Source of the DNA: Burkholderiaceae bacterium
GTDB lineage: Bacteria; Pseudomonadota; Gammaproteobacteria; Burkholderiales; Burkholderiaceae_C
DNA: 64,000 nucleotides
Assembly: GCA_016790175.1 (NCBI GenBank)
Contig: JAEUPI010000040.1
Span: 1-64,000, forward strand
Reading direction: 5' to 3'
Below the pieces are notes generated by a model, which saw only the letters and a program-made list of their open reading frames with translations, made no database searches and had not been told where the DNA came from. Below, piece after piece: positions 28,277 to 38,028 of the stretch. Within the stretch, counting starts at the first letter, position 1. The number at the start of each line of letters is the position of its first letter. Both the position numbers and the translations under genes were made by a program.

Positions 28277-29350
28277 ATGTCGGCATTCCCGGAAAAGGAC
28301 ACCGTGGCCATGCATTTCGTCCGGGCGGCGTTGTTGCGGCTCGAGCCCGGGGCGTGGCCGCGGCTTCTGGCGCAGGCGGGCATCGCCGAGGAGCTGCTGC
28401 GCGCCCCCCAGGGCCGGGTGACGGCCGATGCGTTCGCCGCCCTGTGGCTTGCCGTGGCCCGCGAGCTCGATGACGAGTTCTTCGGGCTCGACCGGCGGCG
28501 AATGAAGGTCGGCACCTTCGGCCTGATCGTGCGCGCGTCGCTGCACGCACGCGACCTCGGCCATGCGCTGCAGCGGCTGCTCCACGGCCTGGCGGTGGTG
28601 TTCGACGACGTCGCGCTCGGCCTGCAGGTGCGGCAACGCCAGGCAGTGGTCCGCATCGACAACCGCATCACTGAGCCGGAGGCCCGGCGTTTTGCCGACG
28701 AGACGCTGCTCGTGATCGTGCACGGTGTGCTGTGCTGGCTGGCAGGCCGACGCGTGCCGCTGCAGGCCGTGGCATTTGCGCACCCGGCTCCGGAACATGC
28801 CGACGAGTACCGGGCCATGTTCTGCCGGCAACTGCTCTTCGATGCACCGATCACCGCCATGGTCTTCGATGCCCGCATGCTGAAGGCGGCGATCCGGCAG
28901 ACCGAAGCGACCATGAGGGCTTTCCTGCAGGTGGCGCCGCGCTCGGTGTTCCTGAAGTACCGGAATCCGGACGGCTGGTCCGCACGGCTGAGACGACGCC
29001 TGCGCGCCGGACTCGAGCAAGGCGCGTTGCCGTCGTTCAAGGCCATCGTTCGAGAGTGGCATGTCGCGCCGACCACGATGCGCCGCCGGCTCGAGGCGGA
29101 AGGAACGACTTTCCAGACGATCAAGGACGAGTTGCGGCGCGACAGCGCGATCCACCAACTGACGGCCGGTGGACGCAGCGTGAATGCGATCGCCGTCGAT
29201 CTCGGTTTTCGAGAGCCCAGCGCCTTTCGGCGAGCCTTTCGCCGGTGGACGGGTGTGCAGCCGCTTGCCTATCGAGGCACGGTTTCGGACCCGGCAACGC
29301 CGCTGCGCCGCCGCCCCGCGACAGGGCATCAGGAGCAACCCACCCCGTGA
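28277..29350 (+). CDS. AraC-family regulator with arabinose-binding-like N-terminal domain, divergent to icmF
   Basis: 357 residues. The N-terminal 200 residues fit the Arabinose_bd-type ligand domain of OruR/ArgR-like AraC regulators, and the C-terminus has the HTH pair ending in [19 protein letters not shown]. It is divergent from icmF, and the 127 bases between the two start codons should hold both promoters and an operator. The likely signal is a short branched acyl-CoA or its precursor, by inference. The stop codon lies in the loop of an intrinsic terminator. Confidence 0.87.
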   Translation: MSAFPEKDTVAMHFVRAALLRLEPGAWPRLLAQAGIAEELLRAPQGRVTADAFAALWLAVARELDDEFFGLDRRRMKVGTFGLIVRASLHARDLGHALQRLLHGLAVVFDDVALGLQVRQRQAVVRIDNRITEPEARRFADETLLVIVHGVLCWLAGRRVPLQAVAFAHPAPEHADEYRAMFCRQLLFDAPITAMVFDARMLKAAIRQTEATMRAFLQVAPRSVFLKYRNPDGWSARLRRRLRAGLEQGALPSFKAIVREWHVAPTTMRRRLEAEGTTFQTIKDELRRDSAIHQLTAGGRSVNAIAVDLGFREPSAFRRAFRRWTGVQPLAYRGTVSDPATPLRRRPATGHQEQPTP

Positions 29351-29363
29351 CCTCGGGGTTTTT
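29342..29363 (+). terminator. Rho-independent terminator overlapping the AraC stop codon
   Basis: ACCCCG (29342-29347) pairs with CGGGGT (29354-29359), with loop TGACCT that contains the TGA stop, followed by TTTT. This is a compact classical terminator for the AraC-type gene. Confidence 0.75.
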
Positions 29364-29418
29364 CCCGCCGGCCGACTCGTTACGATCGTGACGTTGTTCA
29401 CACCCGCGTCGCACCAAG

Positions 29419-29982
29419 ATGGGGATCGCGTCGATCCCCGAGGCGAGCGCGGTGGAGTTGTCGCCCGTGATCCGCGTACCCGTCGATCCCTTGCCCTGGA
29501 GCCTGCTTCTGATCGTGGCGTTGGTGGTTTCGTTCACCGCCAGCGACCTGGCCGATGCCGGTGGCCGAAGCGCGGGTTCTGCACCGTCGGCGCTGGAGTC
29601 CGCGAGCGCCGGCGGCTGTTCGCCTCAGAGTCTGCCGGCCTGTGCACTGCCTGGCGCGCGTCTGGCGTTGACGACGGCTGGTTTTGCGCCTGGCTCAGCC
29701 GAGTTGCCCGAGACCATGGCCCAACAGTTGAACACCCTGGGCAGGGCGCTGCGCGAGCAGCGGGCGGTGGTTCGTGTGGAGGTGCATACCGACAGTTCCG
29801 GCGCGCCGGACCACAGCCGGGCGCTTTCGCAGCGGCGGGCCGACGCGATCAGGGGCTTCCTGATCGAGCGCGGGGTCGATCCCTATCGAGTGCATGCCGT
29901 GGGCATGGGAGCTCTGCGTCCGCTGCGGCCGCAAGACCCGCTCGCTTCCGAGAACAGGCGCGTCGAAATCATCCGGCTGTAG
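29419..29982 (+). CDS. OmpA-family C-terminal domain protein with N-terminal membrane anchor
   Basis: 187 residues. A hydrophobic segment (about residues 24-42, LPWSLLLIVALVVSFTASDL) acts as signal anchor. After a low-complexity Ser/Ala stretch comes the OmpA-like peptidoglycan-binding fold (VHTDSSGAPDHSRALSQRRA and a final NRRVEIIRL). It probably binds peptidoglycan from the inner membrane, MotB-like in layout but without the MotB plug. It is followed closely by greB. Confidence 0.83.
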   Translation: MGIASIPEASAVELSPVIRVPVDPLPWSLLLIVALVVSFTASDLADAGGRSAGSAPSALESASAGGCSPQSLPACALPGARLALTTAGFAPGSAELPETMAQQLNTLGRALREQRAVVRVEVHTDSSGAPDHSRALSQRRADAIRGFLIERGVDPYRVHAVGMGALRPLRPQDPLASENRRVEIIRL

Positions 29983-30016
29983 GCCCGGCGCCGCAGTGGC
30001 CGCTAACATGCGGTCC

Positions 30017-30583
30017 ATGAGCAAGGCGTTTACGCGCGAGACGGACGATCCTGAGTCCGACGACGAGGGCGTCGAGGCGTCCGCGCTGCCTGCCGGCACC
30101 CGAAACTACATCACCCCGCTAGGCTACCAGCGCCTGAGGGGGGAGTTGATGCGTCTGATCGACGACGAGCGGCCCAAGGTGGTCGAGGTCGTGTCATGGG
30201 CGGCGTCGAACGGCGATCGCTCGGAGAACGGCGATTACCTGTACGGGAAGAAGCGACTGCGCGAGATTGACCGGCGCATCCGTTTCCTGACCAAACGCCT
30301 CGAGGTGGCCGAGGTGGCCGACCCGTCGGCGCACCACGGACACGATCAGATCTTCTTCGGCGCGACGGTCACCTATGTCAACGAGCGGGGCGACCAGCGC
30401 ACGATCACGATCAAGGGCATCGACGAGGCCGACAGTCTGGCCGGCGAGGTCAGCTGGGTGTCGCCGATCGCCCGCGCGTTGCTCAAGGCGCGCGAGGGCG
30501 ATGAAGTCAAACTGGCCACGCCGGCCGGCGTCGAAACGATCGAGGTGCTTCGCGTCGACTATCCGCGGCCTGGCCCGCCTTGA
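30017..30583 (+). CDS. greB: Transcription elongation factor GreB
   Basis: 188 residues from ATG 30017 (MSKAFTRE, the usual GreB start); an in-frame ATG 9 bases upstream is less likely. The acidic, disordered insert after the start (residues about 8-25) is longer than in E. coli. The coiled-coil finger carries the catalytic acidic tip in NGDRSENGDYLYGKKRLREI. It rescues backtracked RNA polymerase by stimulating RNA cleavage. A C-terminal FKBP-like domain ends the protein. Confidence 0.95.
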   Translation: MSKAFTRETDDPESDDEGVEASALPAGTRNYITPLGYQRLRGELMRLIDDERPKVVEVVSWAASNGDRSENGDYLYGKKRLREIDRRIRFLTKRLEVAEVADPSAHHGHDQIFFGATVTYVNERGDQRTITIKGIDEADSLAGEVSWVSPIARALLKAREGDEVKLATPAGVETIEVLRVDYPRPGPP

Positions 30584-30621
30584 TCACGGTGTCGCGTCGG
30601 GACTGACGCGGCTCGGACGCC

Positions 30622-30915
30622 TCAGGAGTCGGCCAGCCGTCTCAGGTGGGTGACCGGGATGTCGCCGCGCTCGCCGTCGAGAAACGAGACCAGCACCGTG
30701 CCCTGGAGCAGCAACCAGCATCCGGGCGTCTTCGTGCCGTCGGGCGAAACATGCTCCGCCAGTCGGGCGGCGCCGAGACAGGGGCCGGACTGGTCGTACA
30801 GCAGGACGCGGGCGCCGTCGCTGGACTGCGCAAACGCGAACATCTTTTCTGCATGGGCGGGCGGCGTCGCCGCCATCACGCCGGCGGCGAGGGCAATGGT
30901 CAACACGGATCGCAT
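30622..30915 (-). CDS. Small exported hypothetical protein
   Basis: 97 residues. ATG 30915 is preferred over ATG 30930 because AGGGAG lies 6 bases before it and a signal peptide (ending AHA) begins at once. The mature part is about 75 residues with two Cys (one in GPCLGAA, one in PGCWLL) that may form a disulfide. I do not recognise the family. It is convergent to greB and separated from the rsh gene by a strong hairpin. Confidence 0.65.
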   Translation of the reverse strand: MRSVLTIALAAGVMAATPPAHAEKMFAFAQSSDGARVLLYDQSGPCLGAARLAEHVSPDGTKTPGCWLLLQGTVLVSFLDGERGDIPVTHLRRLADS

Positions 30916-31127
30916 GGACGCTCCCTTCATGACTGCAGCTGGAGGTCACCCAATGTCGCGCTGCTCGCGGCGGGCGATCAGGAGAAAAGTCCGGCCGATC
31001 GCCGTTCATTTCGTCAATCGTGTACGGCGCCCGGGGCTTCGTGATGGATGTCCGGCTCTTGGCGGGGACCCGGCCCGGGGCTGCGACTCAGCCCTCGCGC
31101 CCTAGACGCACTCCGCTCTTCGTCAGC

Positions 31128-31158
31128 CGCACGTTCGCCCGCAGTGGGCGAACGTGCG
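31128..31158 (-). terminator. Perfect 13-bp inverted repeat after rsh
   Basis: CGCACGTTCGCCC (31128-31140) and its complement (31146-31158) flank a 5-base loop, 8 bases beyond the rsh stop on the minus strand. No U-tract follows. It is a candidate transcript end for rsh. Confidence 0.6.
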
Positions 31159-31165
31159 TGCGAAC

Positions 31166-33442
31166 TCAGGGCCGCACGCGCCAGACCCGCAGCACCGGCG
31201 GGCAGCGGCGCAACGTGCGCAGCGTATCGGCCAGATGCTGGCGGTCGCGCACGGTCACCAGCAGCCTCAGCTCGGTGGTCTCGGCAGCGCGGTCCTCGCC
31301 CATGTCGATGTGGGTGATGTCGGCCTGCGATGCGCTGACGGCGCTGGCCACCTGGGCCAGCACCCCCTTGCCGTTTCGGACCAGTACGGTGACGGCGGTC
31401 TCGAACGCGCGTGTCGGTTCCTCTGCCCAGGCCACGGGCAGCCAGCGCTCGGGGTCGCGCTCGGCCAGACGCCTGCCGGCGTGGCATTCACCGGTATGGA
31501 CCACGAGGCCTTCGCCGCGGCCGAGGTAGCCGACGATGTCGTCACCGGGGATCGGACGGCAACAGCTCGCCAGCTGAACCGAGGCGCCCTCGCTGCCGTC
31601 GACCACGACCAGCCCCTGCGACGGGGCGCTGTCATCGCTGACGTATCGGCCCAGGGTCAGCGTCACCGCATCGGGCCGGGTGCCGCGTTCGGCCATCAGC
31701 TGTGCCAAGCGCTTGGCGACGATGATCGCGATCTTGCGGCCGATCGCGATGTCGGTCAGCAGTTCGCCGCGCGTGCGATTGCCGCTCCAGCGCGTCAGCT
31801 GCTGCCACAGCGCGTTCGCACCCGCGTCGTCCGGATCGCTCGACGGCATCACGAGCCCTTCGGCACGCAGCGCCTGCGCCAGCAGCTTCTCGCCGAGCGC
31901 ACGCGACTCCTCGAGCTCCATCGTCTTCAGGTAGTGACGGATCTTCGAACGAGCGCGCCCGGTGCGCACGAAGTTGAGCCACGCCGGGTTGGGCCGAGCG
32001 CCGGGCGCGGTGACGATCTCGACCACGTCGCCGGATCGCAGTTCGGTGCGCAGCGCGACCGGTTCGTTGTTCAGGCGTGCGGCCACGCAATGGTCGCCGA
32101 CGTCGGAGTGGATCGCATAGGCGAAGTCCACCGGCGTGGCGCCGCGCGGCAGCGACAGGATCTTGCTCATCGGCGTGAAGACGTACACCGCGTCAGGCAC
32201 GAGATCGATCTTCACGTGCTCCAGGAACTCCGCCGCGTCGCGGGTTTCATCCTGGATATCGAGCAGCGACTGCAGCCACATCGAACCCAGGCGCTGGGCC
32301 TCGCCGGAGTCCTTGTCCTTGGTCTTGTAGAGCCAGTGTGCGGCGATGCCCGCTTCAGCCACCGCATGCATCGGACCGGTGCGGATCTGGAATTCCACTG
32401 CCGTTCCCAGCGGACTGACCAGCGTGGTGTGCAGCGACTGGTAGCCGTTGAGCTTGGGGATCGCGATGTAGTCCTTGAACCGCCCTGGCACCGGCTTGTA
32501 CAACTGGTGCAGCACGCCGAGCGCCAGATAGCACTCGTTGAGCGAACCGACGACGATGCGGAAGCCGAAGATGTCGCTCACCTGCGCGAAGCTGGTGTGC
32601 TTCTCGCGCATCTTGCGGTAGATGGAGTAGACCGTCTTCTCGCGACCGCCCACCTGAACCTTTATCTTCGCGGTGCCGAAGGCGCGCTGCACTTCCTGCT
32701 GCACGCGCTCGACGATGTCGCGCCGGTGCCCCCGGGCCTTGGCCAGGGCCTTGGACAGCGCCGCGTGGCGCCACGGGTGCAGGCACTCGAACGACAGCTC
32801 CTGCAACTCACGGAAGGTCTGGTTCAACCCCAGGCGGTGCGCGATCGGCGCGTAGATCTCGAGCGTCTCGCGGGCGATGCGATGCCGCCGCTCAGGCGCA
32901 ATGGCCTGGATCGTGCGCATGTTGTGCAGGCGATCGGCCAGCTTCACGAGGATGACGCGCACGTCGCGCGCCATCGCCAGCAGCATCTTGCGAAACGACT
33001 CGGCCTGACCTTCCTCGCGCGTGGAGAACTGGAGCTTGTCCAGCTTGGTCAGCCCGTCGACCAGATCGGCCGTGGCGGCGCCGAAGCGTTCGATGAGTTC
33101 CGGCTTGGTGATGCCGCAGTCCTCCATCGCATCGTGCATCAGCGCAGCCATCACGGCCTGGGCGTCGAGGCGCCAGTCGGCCACGAGGCCGGCCACGGCG
33201 ACTGGATGGGTGATGTAGGGCTCGCCGCTGGCACGGAACTGACCCAGGTGCGCCTCGTCGGCGAACTTGTAGGCCTCGCGGACCAGCTTGAGGTCGGGCT
33301 TGCCGAGGTAGCTCAGCTTGTCGACCAGCGCGGCGAACGACGCCGCCTGCGGTTTCGGCTCGGCAGGCGCACCGGACGGCACGCGCTGCAGGCCCTGCAG
33401 CGCGGACGGCAGCAATTCGGCGGCGAACGAACGGATGCCCAC
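31166..33442 (-). CDS. spoT: Bifunctional (p)ppGpp synthetase/hydrolase (SpoT/Rsh)
   Basis: 758 residues. The HD hydrolase domain is intact (HDAMED at 103-108), which separates it from RelA, whose HD is dead. It is followed by the synthetase domain (NGYQSLHTTLVSPLG, EFQIRT), a TGS domain (FTPMSKILSLPRGATPVDFAYAIHS) and C-terminal helical and ACT regions. The first codon is GTG 33442. It sits downstream of rpoZ, but an intrinsic terminator and about 120 bases lie between them, so it likely has its own promoter. Confidence 0.93.
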   Translation of the reverse strand: MGIRSFAAELLPSALQGLQRVPSGAPAEPKPQAASFAALVDKLSYLGKPDLKLVREAYKFADEAHLGQFRASGEPYITHPVAVAGLVADWRLDAQAVMAALMHDAMEDCGITKPELIERFGAATADLVDGLTKLDKLQFSTREEGQAESFRKMLLAMARDVRVILVKLADRLHNMRTIQAIAPERRHRIARETLEIYAPIAHRLGLNQTFRELQELSFECLHPWRHAALSKALAKARGHRRDIVERVQQEVQRAFGTAKIKVQVGGREKTVYSIYRKMREKHTSFAQVSDIFGFRIVVGSLNECYLALGVLHQLYKPVPGRFKDYIAIPKLNGYQSLHTTLVSPLGTAVEFQIRTGPMHAVAEAGIAAHWLYKTKDKDSGEAQRLGSMWLQSLLDIQDETRDAAEFLEHVKIDLVPDAVYVFTPMSKILSLPRGATPVDFAYAIHSDVGDHCVAARLNNEPVALRTELRSGDVVEIVTAPGARPNPAWLNFVRTGRARSKIRHYLKTMELEESRALGEKLLAQALRAEGLVMPSSDPDDAGANALWQQLTRWSGNRTRGELLTDIAIGRKIAIIVAKRLAQLMAERGTRPDAVTLTLGRYVSDDSAPSQGLVVVDGSEGASVQLASCCRPIPGDDIVGYLGRGEGLVVHTGECHAGRRLAERDPERWLPVAWAEEPTRAFETAVTVLVRNGKGVLAQVASAVSASQADITHIDMGEDRAAETTELRLLVTVRDRQHLADTLRTLRRCPPVLRVWRVRP

Positions 33443-33509
33443 GCCCCACTGTACCGCGTCGCGTTCGCCGCCGTTCGCTCGACCCCCGCGCCGCGCGCCC
33501 GTCCGAGAA

Positions 33510-33538
33510 AATGAAAAAGGGCGCCGTGATGGCGCCCT
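33510..33538 (-). terminator. Intrinsic terminator after rpoZ
   Basis: On the minus strand AGGGCGCC pairs with GGCGCCCT around ATCAC, followed by TTTTTCATTTT. It separates the gmk-rpoZ unit from rsh. Confidence 0.8.
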
Positions 33539-33559
33539 GGTCGTGCGAAGCGGGCTGGG

Positions 33560-33766
33560 TCAGGTCGTCGGCACGCGGCGCAGCATCTCGACACCGACCT
33601 CGCCGGCAGCGATCTCGCGCAGCGCGGTCACGCCCGGCTTGTTCTTGCTGTCGATCTTTGCAGCATGACCCTGGCTCAGCATGCGCGCACGATAGGTGGC
33701 CGCCAGAACCAGCTGGAATCGGTTCGGGATCTTGTTCAGGCAGTCTTCGACGGTGATGCGGGCCAT
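33560..33766 (-). CDS. rpoZ: RNA polymerase omega subunit
   Basis: 68 residues, the standard omega length ([20 protein letters not shown] at the start, then AATYRARML). It assists assembly of the beta-prime subunit and forms a ppGpp-binding site with it. It lies 17 bases after gmk on the same strand and before rsh. Confidence 0.96.
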   Translation of the reverse strand: MARITVEDCLNKIPNRFQLVLAATYRARMLSQGHAAKIDSKNKPGVTALREIAAGEVGVEMLRRVPTT

Positions 33767-33783
33767 GATGCGGATGGGTCCTT

Positions 33784-34431
33784 TCAGCGGAGCAGGTCGA
33801 GGGCCTTGAACACCTGGGACTTGTTGCGCCGCTGGGCGGCGAACTTCAGGCGCTGCGAATGCACGACCGTCTTCAGGTCGAACAGGGCCGTCTCGAAAAG
33901 GGCATTGATTATCACATAGTCGAAATCGCGGGCATGCGAGACCTCGACCCGTGCGTTGGCCATGCGCTGGTCGATCACCTGCGGCGAGTCTTCGCCGCGG
34001 CGCTGCAGGCGCTGGCGCAGTTCGTCCCAGCTCGGCGGCAGGATGAAGATCAATACCGCGTGCGCAAACAACTTCTTGATCTGCAGGGCGCCTTGCCAGT
34101 CGATCTCGAGCACCATGTCCTCGCCGGCCATCAACCGAGCCTCGATGGCCGTGCGCGAGGTGCCGTACAGGTTGCCATGCACCTCGGCCCACTCGAAGAA
34201 GTCGCCGTGCGCGACCATCGCGCGAAACGACGCGTCGTCGATGAACCAGTATTCACGCCCGTCCTGCTCCTGGCCGCGCGGCGCGCGTGTGGTGTGCGAC
34301 ACCGAGACCGCGAGATGCGAGTCGAGTTCGAGCAGTGCCTTGACCAGACTCGACTTGCCGGCGCCGCTCGGCGCGGCCACGACGAACAAGTTGCCGGGTG
34401 TTTCGATCGGGGTCGGTGCAGCGGTGCGCAT
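33784..34431 (-). CDS. gmk: Guanylate kinase
   Basis: 215 residues. The P-loop (APSGAGKSS) is near residue 20, with the GMP-binding region ([14 protein letters not shown]) and the LID region. It phosphorylates GMP to GDP. It starts 8 bases after the yicC stop and is followed closely by rpoZ, so yicC-gmk-rpoZ looks like one operon. Confidence 0.96.
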   Translation of the reverse strand: MRTAAPTPIETPGNLFVVAAPSGAGKSSLVKALLELDSHLAVSVSHTTRAPRGQEQDGREYWFIDDASFRAMVAHGDFFEWAEVHGNLYGTSRTAIEARLMAGEDMVLEIDWQGALQIKKLFAHAVLIFILPPSWDELRQRLQRRGEDSPQVIDQRMANARVEVSHARDFDYVIINALFETALFDLKTVVHSQRLKFAAQRRNKSQVFKALDLLR

Positions 34432-34439
34432 GGCCGGCT

Positions 34440-35345
34440 CTATTCGAGGTTCTGCACCTGCTCGCGCATCTGCTCGATCAGCACCTTCATGTCGACCGAC
34501 AGGCTCGAGAGTTCCAGCGTGGCCGACTTCGAGCCCAGCGTGTTGGCTTCACGGTGCAACTCCTGAATCAGGAAGTCGAGTCGCTTGCCGACTTCACCGC
34601 CGGCTCGAAGCAGGCGATCGATCTCGTCGAGATGCGCATTCAGGCGCGTGAGCTCCTCGGCAACGTCGATGCGCAGTGCCAGCGCCGCGGCCTCGCCGAG
34701 CGCACGTTCGTGTGATGCCTCGATGCCGCTGCTCGCGGCGCCGGCCGAAGCGAGCGCCTCGTTCCAGCGTTCGAGAAACCGCTGCTGCTGTCGCTGCACG
34801 ACGGCCGGCACCAGCGGCGCGGCCTTCACTGACAATGCGCGCAGCGCCACCGTGCGCTCGAGCAGCGTCTCGGCCAAGCGCGCACCCTCGCGCGCGCGGG
34901 CCTCGCGCAGCGCCTCGGCGCAGCGGCGTGCGGCCCCGATCGCAGCTGCATCGAGCTTCTCGCTGGCGCCGCCTTGGCGGCTCCACTGAAGGATCTCGTT
35001 GACGCTCAGCGGGCGCGCGGAAGGCATCCAGCCGAGCACCGTCGATTCGAGTCGTGACAGGCGGTTCAGCTGGTCGGTCGAAGGCTCCGGCAAGGCCGCA
35101 TCGCCTTCGCGCTGCGTGGCCACGCGCAACTCGACCTTGCCGCGCCGCACCGTACCGGCCACGATCTCGCGCATGGCGGGTTCGAGCATGCGCAGGTCAT
35201 CGGGCAGACGCAGCGACAGATCGAGGAAACGACCGTTGACCGATCGCATGTCGACCGTGACCGATGCCCGCGCGGGCGTATCGTCGGAGGCCTGACCGGC
35301 ACGCTCTGTGGCGCTGGCAAAACCGGTCATGCTGTAAACTGACAT
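34440..35345 (-). CDS. yicC: YicC/YloC-family endoribonuclease
   Basis: 301 residues, with the family start [11 protein letters not shown] and the conserved C-terminal [11 protein letters not shown] segment. YicC proteins are recently recognised endoribonucleases linked to small-RNA turnover. ATG 35345 is used, with ATG 35330 as an alternative. Only 29 bases separate its start from the divergent kinase gene, so both promoters must lie partly within coding sequence. Confidence 0.92.
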   Translation of the reverse strand: MSVYSMTGFASATERAGQASDDTPARASVTVDMRSVNGRFLDLSLRLPDDLRMLEPAMREIVAGTVRRGKVELRVATQREGDAALPEPSTDQLNRLSRLESTVLGWMPSARPLSVNEILQWSRQGGASEKLDAAAIGAARRCAEALREARAREGARLAETLLERTVALRALSVKAAPLVPAVVQRQQQRFLERWNEALASAGAASSGIEASHERALGEAAALALRIDVAEELTRLNAHLDEIDRLLRAGGEVGKRLDFLIQELHREANTLGSKSATLELSSLSVDMKVLIEQMREQVQNLE

Positions 35346-35374
35346 CGAGCTTTCCGCGCCGCCAAAACTCGATT

Positions 35375-36343
35375 ATGTCAAAGCCCAAACCAGCACCGTT
35401 GCCTGCTGGTACCGTGGTTGGCGGCTACTCGGTCGTGAAGAAGTTGGCGGCCGGCGGATTCGGCGTCGTCTATCTGGCCGAAGACGAGCAACGCCACTTG
35501 GTGGCGCTCAAGGAGTATCTGCCTGCATCGCTCGCCGAGCGTTCGCCCGGCGAACTCACGCCGCGTGTGAAGCCCGAGAAGCAGCCGCTGTATCGACTGG
35601 GCCTGAAGAGCTTCTTCGAAGAAGGCCGCTCGCTCGCGCAGATCAGCCATCCGAGTGTGGTCTCGGTGCTGAACTTCTTCCGCGAGAACGAAACCGTCTA
35701 CATGGTGATGAACTACCTGCAGGGCGACACGCTGCAGGACTTCATCGTCACCGCGCGCGACTTGAAGCGCGACAAGGTGTTTCGCGAATCGACGATCCGA
35801 TCGCTGTTCGACGAGATCCTGCGCGGCCTGCGCATCGTGCACCAGCACAAGATGCTGCACCTGGACATCAAGCCGGCCAACATCTTCATCACCAACGACA
35901 ACAAGGCCGTGCTGCTCGACTTCGGCGCCGCGCGCGAAGTGCTGAGCAAGGAGGGCAATTTCATCCGCCCCATGTACACGCCGGGCTTCGCAGCGCCCGA
36001 GATGTACCGCCGCGACGGCACGCTCGGGCCCTGGACCGATATCTATGCGATCGGTGCCTGCATCTATGCCTGCATGCAGGGCTACCCGCCGAACGACGCG
36101 CCGCAGCGCCTCGACAAGGACCGCTTGGCACTCAGCCTCTCGCGACTGCGTAACGTGTACTCCGACAACCTGATCGAAGTGACCGAGTGGTGCATGTCGC
36201 TCGACCCGTTGTCGCGGCCGCAGAGCGTGTTCGCGCTGCAGAAGGAACTCGCGCGCGAGACCGAGCGGCGCTACACCAAGCTCAGCTTCGGCGAGCGGCT
36301 GAAGCTTCAGCTCGAGAACCTGAAGACCGGCGCAAAGACCTGA
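35375..36343 (+). CDS. Soluble Ser/Thr protein kinase
   Basis: 322 residues, no membrane segment. The Gly-rich loop (LAAGGFGVVY), the ALKEYLP strand with the ATP-binding Lys, the catalytic loop HLDIKPAN at 162-169 and DFG at 182-184 are all present. The HRD arginine is replaced by Leu (HLD), as in some bacterial kinases that do not need activation-loop phosphorylation. It is followed after 20 bases by a PP2C phosphatase, then rph-rdgB-hemW. The pair is likely a reversible phosphorylation switch. Confidence 0.92.
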   Translation: MSKPKPAPLPAGTVVGGYSVVKKLAAGGFGVVYLAEDEQRHLVALKEYLPASLAERSPGELTPRVKPEKQPLYRLGLKSFFEEGRSLAQISHPSVVSVLNFFRENETVYMVMNYLQGDTLQDFIVTARDLKRDKVFRESTIRSLFDEILRGLRIVHQHKMLHLDIKPANIFITNDNKAVLLDFGAAREVLSKEGNFIRPMYTPGFAAPEMYRRDGTLGPWTDIYAIGACIYACMQGYPPNDAPQRLDKDRLALSLSRLRNVYSDNLIEVTEWCMSLDPLSRPQSVFALQKELARETERRYTKLSFGERLKLQLENLKTGAKT

Positions 36344-36363
36344 TCCGGCGATTCAGACAGCCC

Positions 36364-37281
36364 ATGCGCTTTTCCGTCTACCAGGTCAGCCGCAAGGGCG
36401 GTCGCGAGAAGAACGAAGACCGCATGGGTTACTGCTACACGCGCGACGCGGGTCTGTTCGCGCTGGCCGACGGCATGGGCGGCCACCCGGAAGGCGAGGT
36501 TGCCTCGCAGCTGGCGCTGCAGACGCTGGCGGCGCTGTTCCAGCGCGACGCCAAGCCGGTGCTGGCCGAGCCCTTGCGTTTTCTGCACGAATCGATCATC
36601 GCCGGGCACCACCAGTTGCTGCGCTATGCCACGGAAAAGGCGTTGATCGACACACCACGCACGACGGTGGTCGCCTGCCTGATGCAGGGCAACGCCGCGT
36701 ACTGGGCTCATTGCGGCGATTCGCGGCTGTACTTCGTGCGAGGCGACAAGCTGATTGCGCGCACGCGCGACCACTCCTACTCGGAGCTGCAGGAGACGCT
36801 GGCCGCCGTGGTGCCGGTGGGCGAGCGATTCAATCGCAACGTGCTGTTCACCTGTCTCGGCTCACCGGGCAAGCCGGTGGTCGACACCGCGGGCCCGCTG
36901 CTGATGCAGCCGCGCGATCGTGTGCTGCTGTGCTCGGATGGGCTCTGGGGCAGCGTGAGCGATGCCGTGATCACGGAGCATCTCGCGGCCCGCCCGATCT
37001 CCGATGCCGTGCCCGAGCTGGTGGAGCTCGCGCTGCGCAACGGCGGGGCGAAGAGCGACAACGTGACCGTCATCTCCGTCGAGTGGGAAGCCGCCGAAGA
37101 CGGAGACCAGCCCGGCGAGGTGTCGACCCAGGCGCTTGGCGACGAGGTGTTTGCGTCGACCATCCAGGCCAGCCTGCTCAACGACAATGCCTCGCCCGAC
37201 GAGCTTGACGAGGCCGAGATCGAGCGTTCGATCCGCGAGATCAACGAGGCGATCAAGCGTTCGTCGCAGAAGAAGTCCTGA
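36364..37281 (+). CDS. PP2C-family Ser/Thr protein phosphatase
   Basis: 305 residues from ATG 36364. Metal-binding motifs of PP2C are present ([32 protein letters not shown], and the last [12 protein letters not shown]). The C-terminal 50 residues form an acidic, helical tail ([19 protein letters not shown]) outside the catalytic domain, perhaps for binding the kinase or a substrate. It is translated right after the kinase gene and 7 bases before rph. Confidence 0.92.
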   Translation: MRFSVYQVSRKGGREKNEDRMGYCYTRDAGLFALADGMGGHPEGEVASQLALQTLAALFQRDAKPVLAEPLRFLHESIIAGHHQLLRYATEKALIDTPRTTVVACLMQGNAAYWAHCGDSRLYFVRGDKLIARTRDHSYSELQETLAAVVPVGERFNRNVLFTCLGSPGKPVVDTAGPLLMQPRDRVLLCSDGLWGSVSDAVITEHLAARPISDAVPELVELALRNGGAKSDNVTVISVEWEAAEDGDQPGEVSTQALGDEVFASTIQASLLNDNASPDELDEAEIERSIREINEAIKRSSQKKS

Positions 37282-37288
37282 GGTGACG

Positions 37289-38020
37289 ATGACGACCTTG
37301 CAGCGCGCGGGTGGCCGTGCTTTCGATGCATTGCGCCCCGTGCGCATCCAGCGCGGCTACACCCGTCACGCCGAGGGCTCGGTGCTGGTGAGCTTCGGCC
37401 TCACGCAGGTGCTGTGCACCGCCTCGGTCGAGGAGAAGGTGCCGCCGCACAAACGCGGCAGCGGCGAAGGCTGGGTGACGGCCGAATACGGCATGCTGCC
37501 GCGCGCCACGCACACGCGCGGCGACCGCGAGGCTGCGCGCGGCAAACAGAGCGGCCGAACGCAGGAGATCCAGCGGCTGATCGGCCGCTCGATGCGAGCG
37601 GTGTTCGATCTGGCGGGGTTGGGCGAGCGGACGATCGTGCTCGACTGCGACGTCATCCAGGCCGACGGTGGCACTCGCACCGCGGCGATCACCGGTGCAT
37701 TCGTCGCTGCGCATGACGCCGTGGCATGGCTGAAGAATCGTGGGCTGGTCGATGCAACGCCGCTGCGAGACCATGTGGCCGCGGTGTCGGTCGGCATCGT
37801 GCAGGGTGTGCCACTGCTCGACCTCGAATACGTGGAGGACAGCAGCTGCGACACCGACATGAACGTCGTGATGACGGACAATGGCGGCTTCGTCGAACTC
37901 CAGGGCACTGCCGAGGGTGCTGCGTTCTCGCGCGCCGAGATGGACCACTTGCTGGCGCTGGCCGACAAGGGCATTCGCGAGCTCGTCGCGCTGCAGAAGG
38001 CCGCGCTGGCAGCGACCTGA
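37289..38020 (+). CDS. rph: RNase PH
   Basis: 243 residues, standard length. [16 protein letters not shown] at the start and the phosphorolytic segments ([26 protein letters not shown]) define RNase PH, which trims tRNA 3' ends using phosphate. It starts 7 bases after the phosphatase stop and ends 8 bases before rdgB. Confidence 0.97.
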   Translation: MTTLQRAGGRAFDALRPVRIQRGYTRHAEGSVLVSFGLTQVLCTASVEEKVPPHKRGSGEGWVTAEYGMLPRATHTRGDREAARGKQSGRTQEIQRLIGRSMRAVFDLAGLGERTIVLDCDVIQADGGTRTAAITGAFVAAHDAVAWLKNRGLVDATPLRDHVAAVSVGIVQGVPLLDLEYVEDSSCDTDMNVVMTDNGGFVELQGTAEGAAFSRAEMDHLLALADKGIRELVALQKAALAAT

Positions 38021-38028
38021 GGCCCCCG

